Below, in pieces: positions 1 through 14,200 of a DNA stretch of 64,000 nt. The stretch is from Plectrocnemia conspersa (lineage: Eukaryota > Arthropoda > Insecta > Trichoptera > Polycentropodidae): contig VTFK01000214.1 of assembly GCA_009617715.1 (NCBI GenBank), forward strand, positions 310,001 through 374,000, written 5' to 3'. Each line of letters starts with the position of its first letter. Position 1 is the stretch's first letter. A program made the translations under genes and the position numbers. Below the pieces are notes generated by a model. The model made no database searches, was not told the DNA's origin, and saw only the letters and a program-made list of their open reading frames with translations.

Positions 1-755
1 CCTTTTCTTTCCAAGATTTTAATAAAATTGTTATTTCTGTAAAGGAATAATAAAAAATTATTGCAATAGAAATATACTATTAGTGAATTAAATATGTATT
101 AATAAAAAATATTTTTTTTTTTCTCAATTCATTAAAAGGATGATTATGTGGTTTTATATTTTATTAGTTTTGTTTGAGTGAACCAAATTTAAACACAACA
201 TTTTTTTTTTATCAAACAGTATTAACATATATTAAAATTATCAAATATTGACCAGTATTCTTTAATATAAAATAAAGTCACTAACAACCTAAGAATTAAT
301 TATAACTCATTAATATAAATACAAATAAACCATAAAATAAAATGTGATTAAAAATAAAAAAAATTAAATATATGTTTAATCTTAAATTTATACTTTTGAG
401 CTTTCAATCCTATACAAATGTAAAAATTACCAGTAAATTTTTAAAAACACACAGTGGTAATGTGGATCGATTCCAAAAATAATCACTTTGATACTTAGAA
501 AAATAGATTTATAAGCTTTGTTAAATCAAAATATATAAGCAAATATTGTTTTTAATCATATTATATTGCTATTGCTATTAAAAGTACGCAGTATAAAAAT
601 ATATTATTATTAACGTTTATGGTTAAATACATTTACTACTTTTATTATAAAATTCATTATCAAACCTTTTCAAATAAAAAAAATTGTTAAAATATTTTCC
701 GTCAATAAAATATGTCAATATAACATATATTTATACAAATCTAATATTTTTACTT
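1..755. other. AT-rich DNA, no gene seen
   Basis: This stretch is low-complexity A/T sequence with poly-T and poly-A runs. No open frame of useful length, terminal repeat or tRNA-like box was seen. Confidence 0.6.
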
Positions 756-1130
756 TTGCGAAAGCGAATCGATAAAGTCACATTTACGTTTCTGCTAAAG
801 CGTACCCGTCTGAAGGCAATTATGATTTTTTTCTTCTTCGTCACGACATTAAGCGAACGTCGCTTCTGAAAACTTTTTATGTGCTCAGAAATATTAATAA
901 ACATTAATAATAAAAGTTCTAAGTGAACGTCGCAAATTCGGCTCGTATTGCCTAAGAAGAAACTGTTTTAGTTGTGGGCAGCGAAAGCTCAGTTTGAATT
1001 ACGCTACAATTTCAGAGAAAGTTGTCTTAATGCTTGAGAACGAAATTAGAAACTTTCGCATTGCCTACTCTAATACACGGTGTTGAGAATTTTATTAGCG
1101 AGAAATAATAATGGTTTAATTTTCAGTAGT
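756..1130. promoter_or_regulatory. GC-richer island, candidate conserved non-coding element
   Basis: Base composition rises sharply against both flanks and CpG words such as GCGAATCGAT and GAACGTCGC appear. GAACGTCGC occurs twice (near 857 and 925), each preceded by AAG(C/T), so a short word is reused within the island. The only open frame (684-869) is short and starts in AT-rich DNA, so I do not call it coding. A cis-regulatory element is inferred from composition only. Confidence 0.3.
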
Positions 1131-1850
1131 AGGAGTGAAGCAGGGAGTGAAACCAACTTAAATCCAAAGAAAATTAATCTTACAATACTGTTTATGATAT
1201 TTTAATTGTTGAAGATTTTCCAATATTTATGTACAATCTGTTATTCATATTTGTGAAAAATGTATGGAAATGTACTATATATAATTTTAACAGTTAACGT
1301 TTTTTAAAACAGTTGCTAAATGATAAATGAATATAAGATCGTACGTCTAGAAATACGACTTAGATCGTCATTCCATTAAATGTTTTTGCTTTCTCTATAT
1401 ATATGTATATATTTTAAACTGGCACATAACTTTCTTAAAAAAAAATATAATTTATTAAAAATTTAAATCAATTTATAAAATCGATTTTATTGTAGGACAC
1501 AGTGAACTTTTAAATTATTTATCGTTTACTGTTCAGAATAATACAGTTTTATTTAATAGCATACTCAAATTTTAGAACACGACTTTGATTTAGCTATGAA
1601 ATTGGTAGTGGCGTGCTTTTGATTTATTAACTCATTTGCGTGTTTTATATTAAGCAAAATATAGATTTTATCAGTATATAAAAATTGAGATGTTTGGATT
1701 GTTTATCTGTTATTTATATCAATTAAAGATGTTTATAATCACTTACTGCATAGTTTAAGTATTTTTAAATTAATGTTTTTAATATAATACAAAGATTAAA
1801 ATTTAGCGTTTATACCACGAAAAATGTAAGTAGCGATTTGACGTATCTTT
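1131..1850. other. AT-rich DNA, no gene seen
   Basis: Only a short TATA-type microsatellite near 1397 and a small mixed-composition patch at 1339-1370 break the A/T-rich background. Confidence 0.6.
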
Positions 1851-1973
1851 AAGAGAAAAAAAATTATCCTGTTTTAGAGTGCCACCTAATTAACTTTGCT
1901 TGCGTTCTAAAGTATTGATCCAAATACCTTGTTTAATAACGGAGGTATTAGATAGCTCTTTGATAAGCACAGT

Positions 1974-2002
1974 TATCTGACGTTTCAACCAACTGTCAGA
2001 TA
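1974..2002. repeat. 8-bp inverted repeat with GATA and Hth/Meis-like words
   Basis: TATCTGAC (1974-1981) is mirrored by GTCAGATA (1995-2002) across a 13-bp spacer. Each arm holds a GATA-type core (AGATA), and the right copy also reads CTGTCA, the core recognised by Hth/Meis homeodomains. It sits in a moderately complex patch (1865-2015). Binding is inferred from the motifs. Confidence 0.35.
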
Positions 2003-2345
2003 GAGGTAATGTGTTTTAAATTGGTACCCACAGTTAATGGACGCATTGTGGTTTAGCCATTATTATAAAATTGATATCTCAGAATTATGTTATCGTTTTT
2101 TTTTATATACAAGGCGCAGTGGCTGTATACATTTACAAATAAATAAATATAGAAATTTGTTTCTTATGCTTTCTTGTATATTATATATAAAAAAATTGGT
2201 AACGTTGGTGCGTTCATCCCTAAATCTTGATTTACTCTCAGCGTTTCAGACGTTTTCTATACACAATTCTGATCTGTGCTTCTGTATGTTTTTCTCGCAT
2301 CCAATCTCAGAAATGTTCGATACACTTAGATGCTCACAACAGTGA

Positions 2346-2660
2346 GACGAGATTTCAGATTATGATCCGAAAGCTTATCTTTGGAGTGAGGCGCCTTCAA
2401 AAAGGGCAAAACTGGAATAAATATCCTCTCGCGCGACCCTCCTCAAAATACCTTACGATATCCCATTGTCTACATGCCCAAATTGAACCTATTCCCCACT
2501 GACTGAGTCCGCCAATTTAATTCTTGTCCGCACAGTTTCTAGATTTTATCGCTTTTTGCGCCGCGGGGGAGGTGTCCAAAAGAGATGTGTGAATTTTCAC
2601 AACGACATTGCACGGAATGAATTTGCAAATTGATTCATAAATCAGAAGGGGTGAAACATT
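2346..2660. promoter_or_regulatory. GC-rich island B, candidate enhancer
   Basis: Clear GC-rich block with CpG-dense words (CGCGCGACC, GCGCCGCGGGGG) in an otherwise A/T-rich region. It contains TTTATCGC at 2545-2552. Its right end holds a 30-bp sequence repeated perfectly, inverted, in the island near 6.3 kb. Frames here are short and interrupted, so it is unlikely to be coding. The shared 30-mer is the main reason to think it is under selection. Confidence 0.5.
2616..2645 (+). repeat. 30-bp inverted duplicate, copy 1
   Basis: This 30-mer is the exact reverse complement of 6288-6317. It contains the palindromic POU-like core ATTTGCAAAT and, on the other strand, TGATTTATGA, which resembles an Exd/Pbx plus posterior-Hox composite site. 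Flanking sequence is only weakly similar (a shared TCGTTGTGA word), so this is not a recent segmental duplication. Confidence 0.75.
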
Positions 2661-4800
2661 TATGTTTTTTTTATATGTTATATATGAAAAGAGGTTGAAC
2701 GTATTGTTTGTTTATGGCTAAGATGATTCACTCTGAAAAAATAATAAAAATAAATGTAGGAAAACTATATAGTGGTAACTTTAAAGTATATCAAATAAAT
2801 ATATATCATATATATATATTACTTTATTTTTGTGGTATTTTAATTACTATACATCTAGGCTTAATCAACGTAGCTTTACGTATCTGTTAAGAATTTCATA
2901 TACTCAATTGTTAATATTATAAACGAATATAATTATACTAGTTAGTTATGTATGGATTCCTTAAATCTATTATACTGTCGAGAAAGTTAAATTTACTAAA
3001 ACTGTACAATTAAAAGCGGTTAGATATGAAGTGCTAAATACATATACTACGACCTTAATTGCGCATTTTAAGCGAAGATTGTGTTTAAACCCAGAATTCT
3101 ATTGATACGCAGTGATTTGCCATTTTGCTCCAAGAGGATCTAATTAGCAATTTGCTATGTCTTTGATATAATAATAAATAAATCAAACAGTGTTTAAGAA
3201 TACATTTGAACAAATAGCAAACGAGAAAGCTATAATTAATATGACTGCGTTATAGGCATCAAAAGTATTAAAAATATGTAGTTTACTATAAAGTATAAAT
3301 TTTTAAACAAAAAAAAGCTTTAAACCTTTAACCAAAAAACAAACTTTGAATAGAATTTTTTTATCTTAGGAATCAGAACCTAGCCGAAAGTCATAGTTTA
3401 AGAAACGCTCAATACATCACGCCGTAAATAAAATGTTTTTTTTTTCCTATGTAATATCACACCTTCATACAAGGTTGAATAAAAGTTTTTATACATGTGT
3501 ATTTTTTATATAACTTTTTAAAAGTTTCATCTAACTTGTCTGTACACCGTGTGGAATTTTGATCAAGGCGTTAAATATCTTATAGCGCTTTTTATGTATA
3601 AGTATATTTGCTTATGTAAAGTTAAATATTTTTAGCTTAGAATTTTAGAAGAGTTGAAAGCTCTATACTATAAAAATAATATTATACGCGTAAAAGTATA
3701 TTTTTTTTTATAAGGCTCGCTTGATTTTTATACATATATAAAAAGCAATGTTATATATGTGTATGTATTATTTGCAGACGCTCGTAAAACAATTTTAATA
3801 TATACATTTTTTGCTAATAAGTCTATATATATTATATATTAAGACACTATTTGTTACAATTTTTATCTTAATATGATATGATATACATAGATATGTATAA
3901 TATATATTATTGTTCTTATACGTCTTAACTAATTGTGAAAGATACAAACATAAAATACAAGCAGTAATTACTATATTTATATTACTTTTATAATAAATAA
4001 TTAATGTATATATTCTATAAATTATAAAAAATATTACTTTCGGTTTATACTAATTTTATGTATTTTCTGTTGATTTTTTAACGGGTGTGAGGCTGGTTTG
4101 AAAGAAACCGTTTGGATACGATTTGAAGAAGATAACAACATAAATCATTTTGATACATTTTAATAACCACTGCCTAAAGTGCCAAGAGTTAGCGCTAATT
4201 ATCCTGAATTATGAGCTTCCACTTCACAGTTAAAATTCATTTTAAAATTAACGGCGTTTTTATTGGACGGTTTTAATTAAATTTTTCGTTTTGCGTAGAA
4301 ATAAATTAACAATTTACAAAAAAGAGATTGTTATCTAATCGGTATATGATATTTATATATTCTTTTTTTATAATTACTTAAAATAACTTTGTTGAGAAAT
4401 TTTTAAAATACTACATTTTATGATATATATATAACTTTTTGGTTAAATTAGAAATAACTCATAAAACTATCTCAGATAAATAAGAAATTTATTTAAAAAT
4501 ATTTTATTATTAAAAATTTTTATCGTAACCTGAAATTGTTGTTTAAATTAAAGATAAACATTCTTTCTAAAAATAGAATATAAAGTGGTTTCCCGTTTTA
4601 CATCGTATTTGTAAATAAAATATGTGTGAAATGAATATGTAAACTATATGCACTAGAAATCTGGTGTGAGAATTTGTACTCCAAAATAACTGTATCAAGT
4701 TTTATTTACTTGTATTTAGATTTGTTTGCTTATTTCTTAAGCTTAATAATTAAGTTTTAAGGTCGATTCATTGATTGTATAATTTTAATGTCACATTTCT
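2661..4800. other. AT-rich DNA, no gene seen
   Basis: Mostly A/T with short TA runs. Slightly more complex patches lie at 3060-3160 and 4080-4290, with no recognisable coding, RNA or TE signature. Confidence 0.55.
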
Positions 4801-4863
4801 AGTCAAATAATGCATTAGAATGTAAATTCAGTCAATTTTTAGTCAAATAATGCATTAGAATGT
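4801..4863 (+). repeat. Tandem duplication, 40-bp period, two copies
   Basis: The 23-bp core beginning AGTCAAATAATGCATTAGAA is found at 4801-4823 and again at 4841-4863, exactly 40 bp apart. The intervening and following bases also resemble each other (TGTAAATTCA against TGTTAATTTA). This is a simple local duplication. Confidence 0.8.
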
Positions 4864-5227
4864 TAATTTAGAACAGCTTTATTTTGGCTTTTTAGTATGA
4901 CTCTCTATTAAGAATTTAATCAGAAAATAATTGCTCCAACGAGAGTGTCTTTTTAGTAATGACTAGAGATTTAGAGAATAGTCTATTTTTTATTTTAATA
5001 CTTATTGAAATTAAACTAATTAAATACGTCTTGAATGTATAAAGGACAAATTGTGCTATCAAAATTAAAACAGTATATAAATATATTTATATTAAAGTTC
5101 TCAACGGACGTAAGATGTAACTAAATTATTTTAATTTATTTTTTATTATAAATGCGTAATGGTAGCCATTAAACAAACAATAATCGTTCAAATAAATTTA
5201 AAAAAAAATACGATTCACATCTAAAAT

Positions 5228-5332
5228 AGATGAGCAACGTTCAGCTACTTATAGCTAGCGTCTTGGCTGTGATGGGCAAGAATAATGGACGCGATCGCGA
5301 CTCTCTAGGGCTACAACTTGCAGCTGAAAGTC
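5228..5332 (-). repeat. Interspersed repeat family 1, copy A
   Basis: Read on the minus strand, this block shares the word AGAGTCGCGATCGC, then a CC-TTATTCTT block, then GCAGCCAA/ACAGCCAA and a C-rich tail with 41148-41260 on the plus strand. Identity is patchy but collinear over about 90 bp. It lacks an obvious ORF or clean terminal repeats, so the class (MITE, SINE or fragment of a larger TE) is unresolved. Confidence 0.5.
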
Positions 5333-5355
5333 ACCGACCATTGACGGGTTGTCGA

Positions 5356-6149
5356 TACCGCTCCTAAGCAACTTTAAAAAATATTTTTTTACGCAAATAA
5401 TACAATGAATTGTTTATCAATGCTCTTAGCAAAAGCGCACTGGGATACAAATTCGTATGTGAGCCGTACTTCTTGTAAATATATATTTTTTCAATTTTTT
5501 CTTTGAAGTCTCTCCATCAACATGAAGTACCTCGCTTCACTTGGATCTCAGTTAATGAAGCCATATTAAAAACATTATGAACAAGAGTGAATCCACAATG
5601 AGTTATTGAAATGATAAATCACAAATACGAGCTTCCTCCTTGCTTTACTGCAAACAAAGAATATTTTAAAGACATACAATTATAACATAGAGCAAAACGT
5701 AATTTTTATACTGCTTTATATTCACAACATCATTAAGCAACACATAGCTGGCTCCGAACTTCATTGCAATTGATTAAGGAAAATTCAATAACTAAACAAA
5801 CCATGACTTTTATAGGATCAGTAATTTATAAAGACATTTAACGCTGATAAACTATTCCTCGTCACGCAGACCTTAGCTAGGTTACTAACCAAGCAAAAAA
5901 CTCTTTTATTATTGCTAATTTTGTGGCTTTATTTTCTGAATATCTCTCGTATTAATTTAATTCAAACAATACACATTTAGCTCCTGTTATTAGTTTAGCT
6001 CTTGAGACTTAAATTATTTTTCTGGTCATAGTTGCTTTACATAATTTTTCAAAACAGATATGCAAATGCTTCGCTAGTTTTACAACCACCTCTTGTATAT
6101 ACATCATTTATTTTTACGCGTATATTTTTTATACTTGTGTATTTGTGTC
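5356..6149. other. Intermediate-composition DNA, no gene seen
   Basis: Slightly less A/T-rich than the surroundings, with scattered words such as CCTCGCTTCACTTGG near 5530. No coding frame, TE protein similarity or RNA box was recognised. Confidence 0.5.
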
Positions 6150-6360
6150 GCCAAAACGAAACGGTGGTTAATGTTGTATTAAAATCGCACCGCAAGATTT
6201 ACGACTGGGAGCGGTGCAAAAGCGAAAAAATTGTTTCGCGGTTGCATCCACAAGCATCCGTACAAATTCATAAAATTTCCATCCGGTCTGATTTATGAAT
6301 CAATTTGCAAATTCATTTTTCGTTGAAACGTGTGATTTCGTTGTGAATTTTTTAATTATC
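6150..6360. promoter_or_regulatory. GC-richer island C, candidate enhancer
   Basis: CpG-containing block with GCACCGCAAGATTTACG and AAGCGAAAAAATTGTTTCGCGG, the latter giving an imperfect dyad GCGAAAAAATTGTTTCGC. It carries the second, inverted copy of the 30-bp element shared with island B. An 88-codon open frame (6032-6298) crosses it, but begins in A/T-rich DNA and looks like chance. Confidence 0.45.
6288..6317 (-). repeat. 30-bp inverted duplicate, copy 2
   Basis: Exact reverse complement of 2616-2645. On the plus strand it reads TGATTTATGAATCA followed by ATTTGCAAAT. Shortly after, TCGTTGTGAA echoes the complement of sequence flanking copy 1, suggesting a slightly longer ancestral or convergent module. 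Confidence 0.75.
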
Positions 6361-7555
6361 TTTATGGATATTGGAAATACTTTTAATAAAACAAACCAAT
6401 AAAAATATCTGATATTTATTTTTTATTGCAAAAATCAAATTGGTGTAATATTTAATTAATTAAAAATATTTAATGTACTTCAACGATGTTGTACAATTTC
6501 GATAAGTGGGACACAGTTGTTCTCTGTAAATTTTATACAGGTGTATTTCATTTAGAATATTATATATATTTGATGATAGTTGAATGTAAAAAGTATTGTA
6601 ATGTAAAGAATATAATATTGATATACCTGATTTTTTCCTCTAGCATTCGCACAATTTTATATTAATAGATTTTATATTAAATGATATCAAATTATAATTT
6701 ACATGAATTTTAATAGTTATTATTAGACCTATATGTCGAATACCAGTCAATTAAAATTATTTCAACTAGTGAGTTTTAAAGTTGCAGTTCTTATTTTTTC
6801 AAATCAAATCAGCTATACAAATGTTATTAATACATTTAGATATAATGTATATAAAAAAAGCTATTTGTAAGTAATATATATTGTTTTTATTTAATATATT
6901 ATACTGAAGCTAATAAAATGTCTTTTTATTAAATTTGCCATAAAATTATCATATCATTAGAGAGGTATGTCAATAATTATTATTAATATATGACTCTTAT
7001 TATCAATATATGCTTATTATTAATAATATACATTAATTATCATTATTAAAATTAAGTAATATTAACCTTTAGTGTACTAGTTTTATTAATGATTTTAGTT
7101 TAGTTGCAATATATTATACTAAAATTTCACATTAATTAATTAAACATGTTTTAAACAGTAGGGAATTGGCAAGTTTTTAAATAAATACAATGATGATCAG
7201 GATTTTGTTATTTTAATTTATATTTGCCCCTTTTATATTTAACATATACAATTTCGGTCCATATAAGGGTACTGAATAATAATATGACAACTTGTAGTGA
7301 ATGTTTTAATGCAGTGCTTTCTAAATGGTTTAAATTTACCGGATTTGATCTCCCTCAAATCCCAGTCTAAGGAGTTATCTAATAGAATAATTTAAAAAGC
7401 TATAGTTTATTATTTATGTGCATTAATTTTGCTAATGATTTATTTGTAAAGAATGGTCTAGCAGATATATTTGCTACATTAAGTAAACATTTACAAGTTG
7501 CTAAATGAAACACTTTTTCGTGGATTTTTCGGGCACCTTACATTGAAGACAACTG
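6361..7555. other. AT-rich DNA with imperfect ATT/TA tandem tracts
   Basis: Very A/T-rich. An imperfect tandem array of roughly 20-bp units (TATTATTAATATATG-like) lies near 6975-7050. No gene was seen. Confidence 0.55.
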
Positions 7556-7559
7556 GGCT

Positions 7560-8140
7560 ATACCACAGTAACCCGCAATAACTAGCGCTTAAATCACGTT
7601 ACTTAGGTAGTAGCTGAGCTCCAAATGGAATTTGATTGTTGTGGCGCAACAGAAAAGAAACCGAGTTTCCCAAGGAGGCGGCACAAAGCGAAAAGGCAAA
7701 TATTTTCATTCGCCGCTAAGAAGTACGAATTTGCGCTTTTAACAACCGGGACGTTAGTCAATGGAAGGGCCTCGTTCTCATTCCACTTCAACCTTGGGAA
7801 GAATCGGGAGGGCATGCATATTTATAAACGCCCAGCCACTCTTACCGCTCCCCCCTGTTCCTATCCCCGCGCGGCGCATTTGACAAAATAAATGGCGCCG
7901 CTTTTATCGGCCGGCTGGATTCGGTCGAATAATTTTATGGATTGGCAATGGGTCTGGGAAAACTTATTGGCGGAATCCGCGGTTTATCGCGAGAGCGAAC
8001 CAAGTCCCTGAGGTAAACAACAACCGACGGAATATCTCTGGAAGTTATTGTTTAACTGATAAATTAACCGTTCAAACAAACGTCGCTTTATACACGGATC
8101 GACAGTTGGAAAATGCCCTCGGGGCTATGGAAAGATGAAA
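7560..8140. promoter_or_regulatory. Large GC-rich island D, candidate enhancer or promoter
   Basis: One of the strongest compositional islands, about 580 bp. It is open on both strands over 7603-7891, which reflects low stop density in GC-rich DNA rather than a gene. It contains a TATA-like word (TATTTATAAA near 7819-7828) followed by C-rich sequence, a CpG-dense run (CCCCGCGCGGCGC, about 7865), TTTTATGGATTGG (Caudal/Abd-B-like) near 7934, and TTTATCGC at 7983-7990. Enhancer is my preferred reading; a promoter of a non-coding RNA is an alternative. Confidence 0.45.
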
Positions 8141-11032
<2,892 letters not shown>

Positions 11033-11205
11033 TTTAACTAAATTTATAGTTTTAAATTTGATAATCAATGTGAATGATGGTTAAAAATCAATATATAATA
11101 TAATATATAAAACATAAATTACATATGAAAATATTAGATTTAAATTAAAATTTTTATTTCTATATCAAACTTAATGTTATATAACAACCCACATAATACT
11201 AATAC
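11033..11205. other. AT-rich DNA, nothing seen
   Basis: A/T-rich sequence between the microsatellite and the next island. Confidence 0.6.
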
Positions 11206-11550
11206 ATCAGAAAAGGTCTGACAACCCTACGATTCATCATTACCGTGTTGTTAATGGGTTAGTTTTTGGAAGGAAACCGTGAAAAACACAAACGTCGGAA
11301 ACGTCCCGGATACGAACAGTAAGTTTATTTTCAAACGTTTGAGTTAAACGTTGCGTTATGTTATGTAACATAATAATACACGTTAAAAGCAATGCAAATT
11401 ATAATATACGTATATCATATTCTGTGTCCTAAGAAAACATTTACAAAGCGCGTTTCCATTTCGTTTATTCTCAAAAAATGTCTGTGATAAAAGGTCACGC
11501 GTCGCTTAATATCAAACGGATTTACCTAAATTATTGTAATTAATTCGGTT
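11206..11550. promoter_or_regulatory. GC-richer island E in two blocks
   Basis: Two more complex blocks (11215-11350 and 11430-11520) are separated by A/T-rich DNA. The first has AAACGTCGGAAACGTCCCGGA with the word AAACGTC twice and an AACGTTTG-type repeat nearby. The second contains AAGGTCACGCG, which includes the AGGTCA nuclear-receptor half-site. No coding frame was seen. Confidence 0.35.
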
Positions 11551-12160
11551 TAATTTTTGCCATGTGTAAAATGCTAGTTGATAATAATATATTATTATAT
11601 TCATTGAGGCAACGTAATACGCTCTAGTTAAATTGTATATCATCAGTATATAATCCTAATCTGAATTCTGTAAATCAGTCGCACATGTGATAGATTACAT
11701 AAAACAATTTATATGGTATTAGTGAAAAAAGAAATAAATTTTTTTTAAGCAAGTCTTTTTATTTTTTTACCTATTAAAATATACGTTTTTATTAATATTA
11801 TTATTTATATATTAAATGTAATGATTTCTCAGATGATTTTCTGCATTTGTATTAAATTAATAATTACACGAACACTGTTTCTTTAGAAAATCAATATAAC
11901 TTAATTTCATTAAACATTTTAGAAATAAAAAAATATGCATTGCTATTTTTGTAATAGGCATTTACAAAATATATTTTTGAATAAGCTTCCATAAAAGTTA
12001 AAATTCATAACGAGTATCTAAAATAGATCTAAAGAAAGGCGATAAAGAAAAACATTATTGGCTATTTTATTTAATTTTACCTAAAACAATTTATATGTTT
12101 TTTTAAAATATCATACTAGGATTCCATGATTTGATCTATTTAGACTTAATAAAACTATTT
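11551..12160. other. AT-rich DNA, no gene seen
   Basis: A/T-rich. GCGATAAA occurs at 12039-12046; no other signal was seen. Confidence 0.5.
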
Positions 12161-12540
12161 TATACGAAATCATGAACGAAATCAGGCCCAGAAAAACGTC
12201 TATCTTCTACTTTTTAAAGCCCTCTTTAAGATCTGCGCTCCACCTTGAGGTTCGGTACTAAAGAGTACAAGAAAAAAATGGAAAGAGCAGAAGGCAAAAT
12301 GATATTCCTCTAAAGTAGGCAAATGTCTCAATCTCCTATTTAACTTAAAAAGGTGCTTTCTTTTTAAGAATAAAATGATTAGAGCGAAAAACCATTAAGG
12401 TATATAACGTCAAAGGCACTTTCGAATAAAGTACTGGTCGAATGCACAATATAGCACCTCATAGTAGGCCGAGAGAGCAGATTTTACATAAACGCACTAT
12501 CCCAATTGTCTCTAGTCTAAACATAAAAGTAAACTATTTA
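12161..12540. other. Unclassified moderately complex block
   Basis: Composition is more balanced, with words such as CTGCGCTCCACCTTGAGG and GTAGGCCGAGAGAGCAG, but CpG is scarcer than in the islands. All six frames are interrupted and I recognised no transposase or reverse-transcriptase motif. It may be an old TE fragment. Confidence 0.35.
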
Positions 12541-13700
12541 ACAACTTAAAATCTACAAAATTTACAAACAAATTGTACATAATTTAAATTTACTCATTAG
12601 ATACAAAATTGTTAATTGATTTTGTTTATTTTAACTACCGTATGCATGTCATATTGTTAAAACTAGATCAGCTAGAATATTAAATATAAATATTATAGCT
12701 AAATATTTATAATTTCTGGTTTTGAGAAAAAAATTTTAGTGATAATTTATTATTATTTAATTTTTTGTCTAAAATATTTACATTTTTTAATTAATGTGTT
12801 TTATTAATTTATATGTTTCAAAGAAGAAAAAAAATAGCATATTTTTAAAGAGAGTGATACAAACACAATACTAGTATTACGATGCTAATTTTACTTTAAA
12901 AATTACTTATTTATTAAATATTATCTTATTAAAATATTATTATTTTTTATACACTAATGATTTATTAAAATTGTTCACGATTGTTTACTTTTACGAAGAA
13001 ACATAAAAACTTTAACTAATTAATGAATAAATAATAATATGAAATTTAATATTGATCTAATAAATAAAATACAGTCTAATAAAAATACATTAATTAAATA
13101 TTTTTGACACGTTCTTTTTATAGACATTAATCAAGGTTACATAATCACAAATAAAACTATATATTTTAATGTTAGCGGTATTGATCATAATTCGTAAACC
13201 TGATGGTTTATATTGACATAGTCGAATCTTTGCATAAAGTTTTCAGATAAGTTATCAATTTAGTTTGGAATCACTTTGCAATACATAAATTTGTGTGTAT
13301 ATTATATATTTTTAATATTATTATTATTATTTAAGATATAAATGTGCCAAATTTATATTAAAAATTCACAAAACTTAATACGAATTTTTGACTTTTATAA
13401 TTTTAACGTAAATAGAACTTAAATTAACATTTATATTAATATCTTCAGAATAATTTTAAGATATTATTATATTAACATGTTAATGTCTTAAGAATAATCT
13501 CTCGACCATGTTAGTACTTTTCTTAATTACAACGAGTCTTAAATTAATATATAAATAAAAACATATTAAAAATATTATATTGTAATACAATATTAACCTA
13601 AAAATATTAGAACTGATTCTTAAATTGAAAAAGTAATTTTCATTAATATAGATTGCTTTTTTAACATTACGTTATACATAAAAATCAAATCCTTAAAACA
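12541..13700. other. AT-rich DNA, no gene seen
   Basis: Very A/T-rich with ATT/TAA low-complexity tracts. Nothing else was seen. Confidence 0.6.
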
Positions 13701-14200
13701 AAATTTTATTAAACTCTTTGCGCGTGGGTTTTCGTTGTACAAACGAAAAACGTCGCTTTCGGTTAAACGCAAAGGGCATTAGTTACTTTTTGATTATTCG
13801 TTTCAAACATTAAGCGTAATTAATCGGCTTTTGTGCTTTTGGTTATAGGCAGTACCTGTCTTTCTATACCACTAGCCTCGACCTTTTTCCAACACCCATC
13901 CGAAGGTTCGATATTCAATATTGGAAAGTTTGTTAAAATTTCCATATCGTTAACGATGATTAATAGTTAATGTCCCGGCGTAACAACGGGCAATGATCAT
14001 TAGCGAAAATTGCAGGGTGTAACACTGTTAATCTGTCCGTTTTGTATCTTTCTAATTAGATTTTCTGGGCAAAAACAAAACTTTATCCGTCGGTAGCTAA
14101 ATCGCACTTTCTCACGCGATAACGACACGTAATTAAGCATAAAGAAATTGAAGATTTTTATTGTTTCGCGAGGCCTTTTAATGAACGCCAGATTTAATAA
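13701..14200. promoter_or_regulatory. GC-richer island G, candidate enhancer
   Basis: About 500 bp rich in homeodomain-type TAAT cores (GCGTAATTAATCGG near 13811, GATTAATAGTTAATG near 13956) mixed with CpG words. It also holds an inverted repeat at 13729-13749 and the dyad-like CCCGGCGTAACAACGGG near 13974. No frame is convincingly coding. Dense homeodomain cores fit a developmental enhancer, which is inference. Confidence 0.45.
13729..13749. repeat. Inverted repeat, 8-bp arms, 5-bp spacer
   Basis: TTTTCGTT and AACGAAAA flank GTACA. The arms are perfectly complementary and lie at the left edge of a candidate enhancer, so a dimeric binding site is possible. Confidence 0.45.

Noticed and set aside
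5245..5275. miR-2-like ATCACAGCCA on the minus strand
   Set aside because: It lies inside interspersed repeat family 1 and has no precursor hairpin.
7603..7891. Frames open on both strands (70 and 88 codons)
   Set aside because: Simultaneous openness on both strands follows from the GC-rich composition of the island; there is no domain and no splice context.
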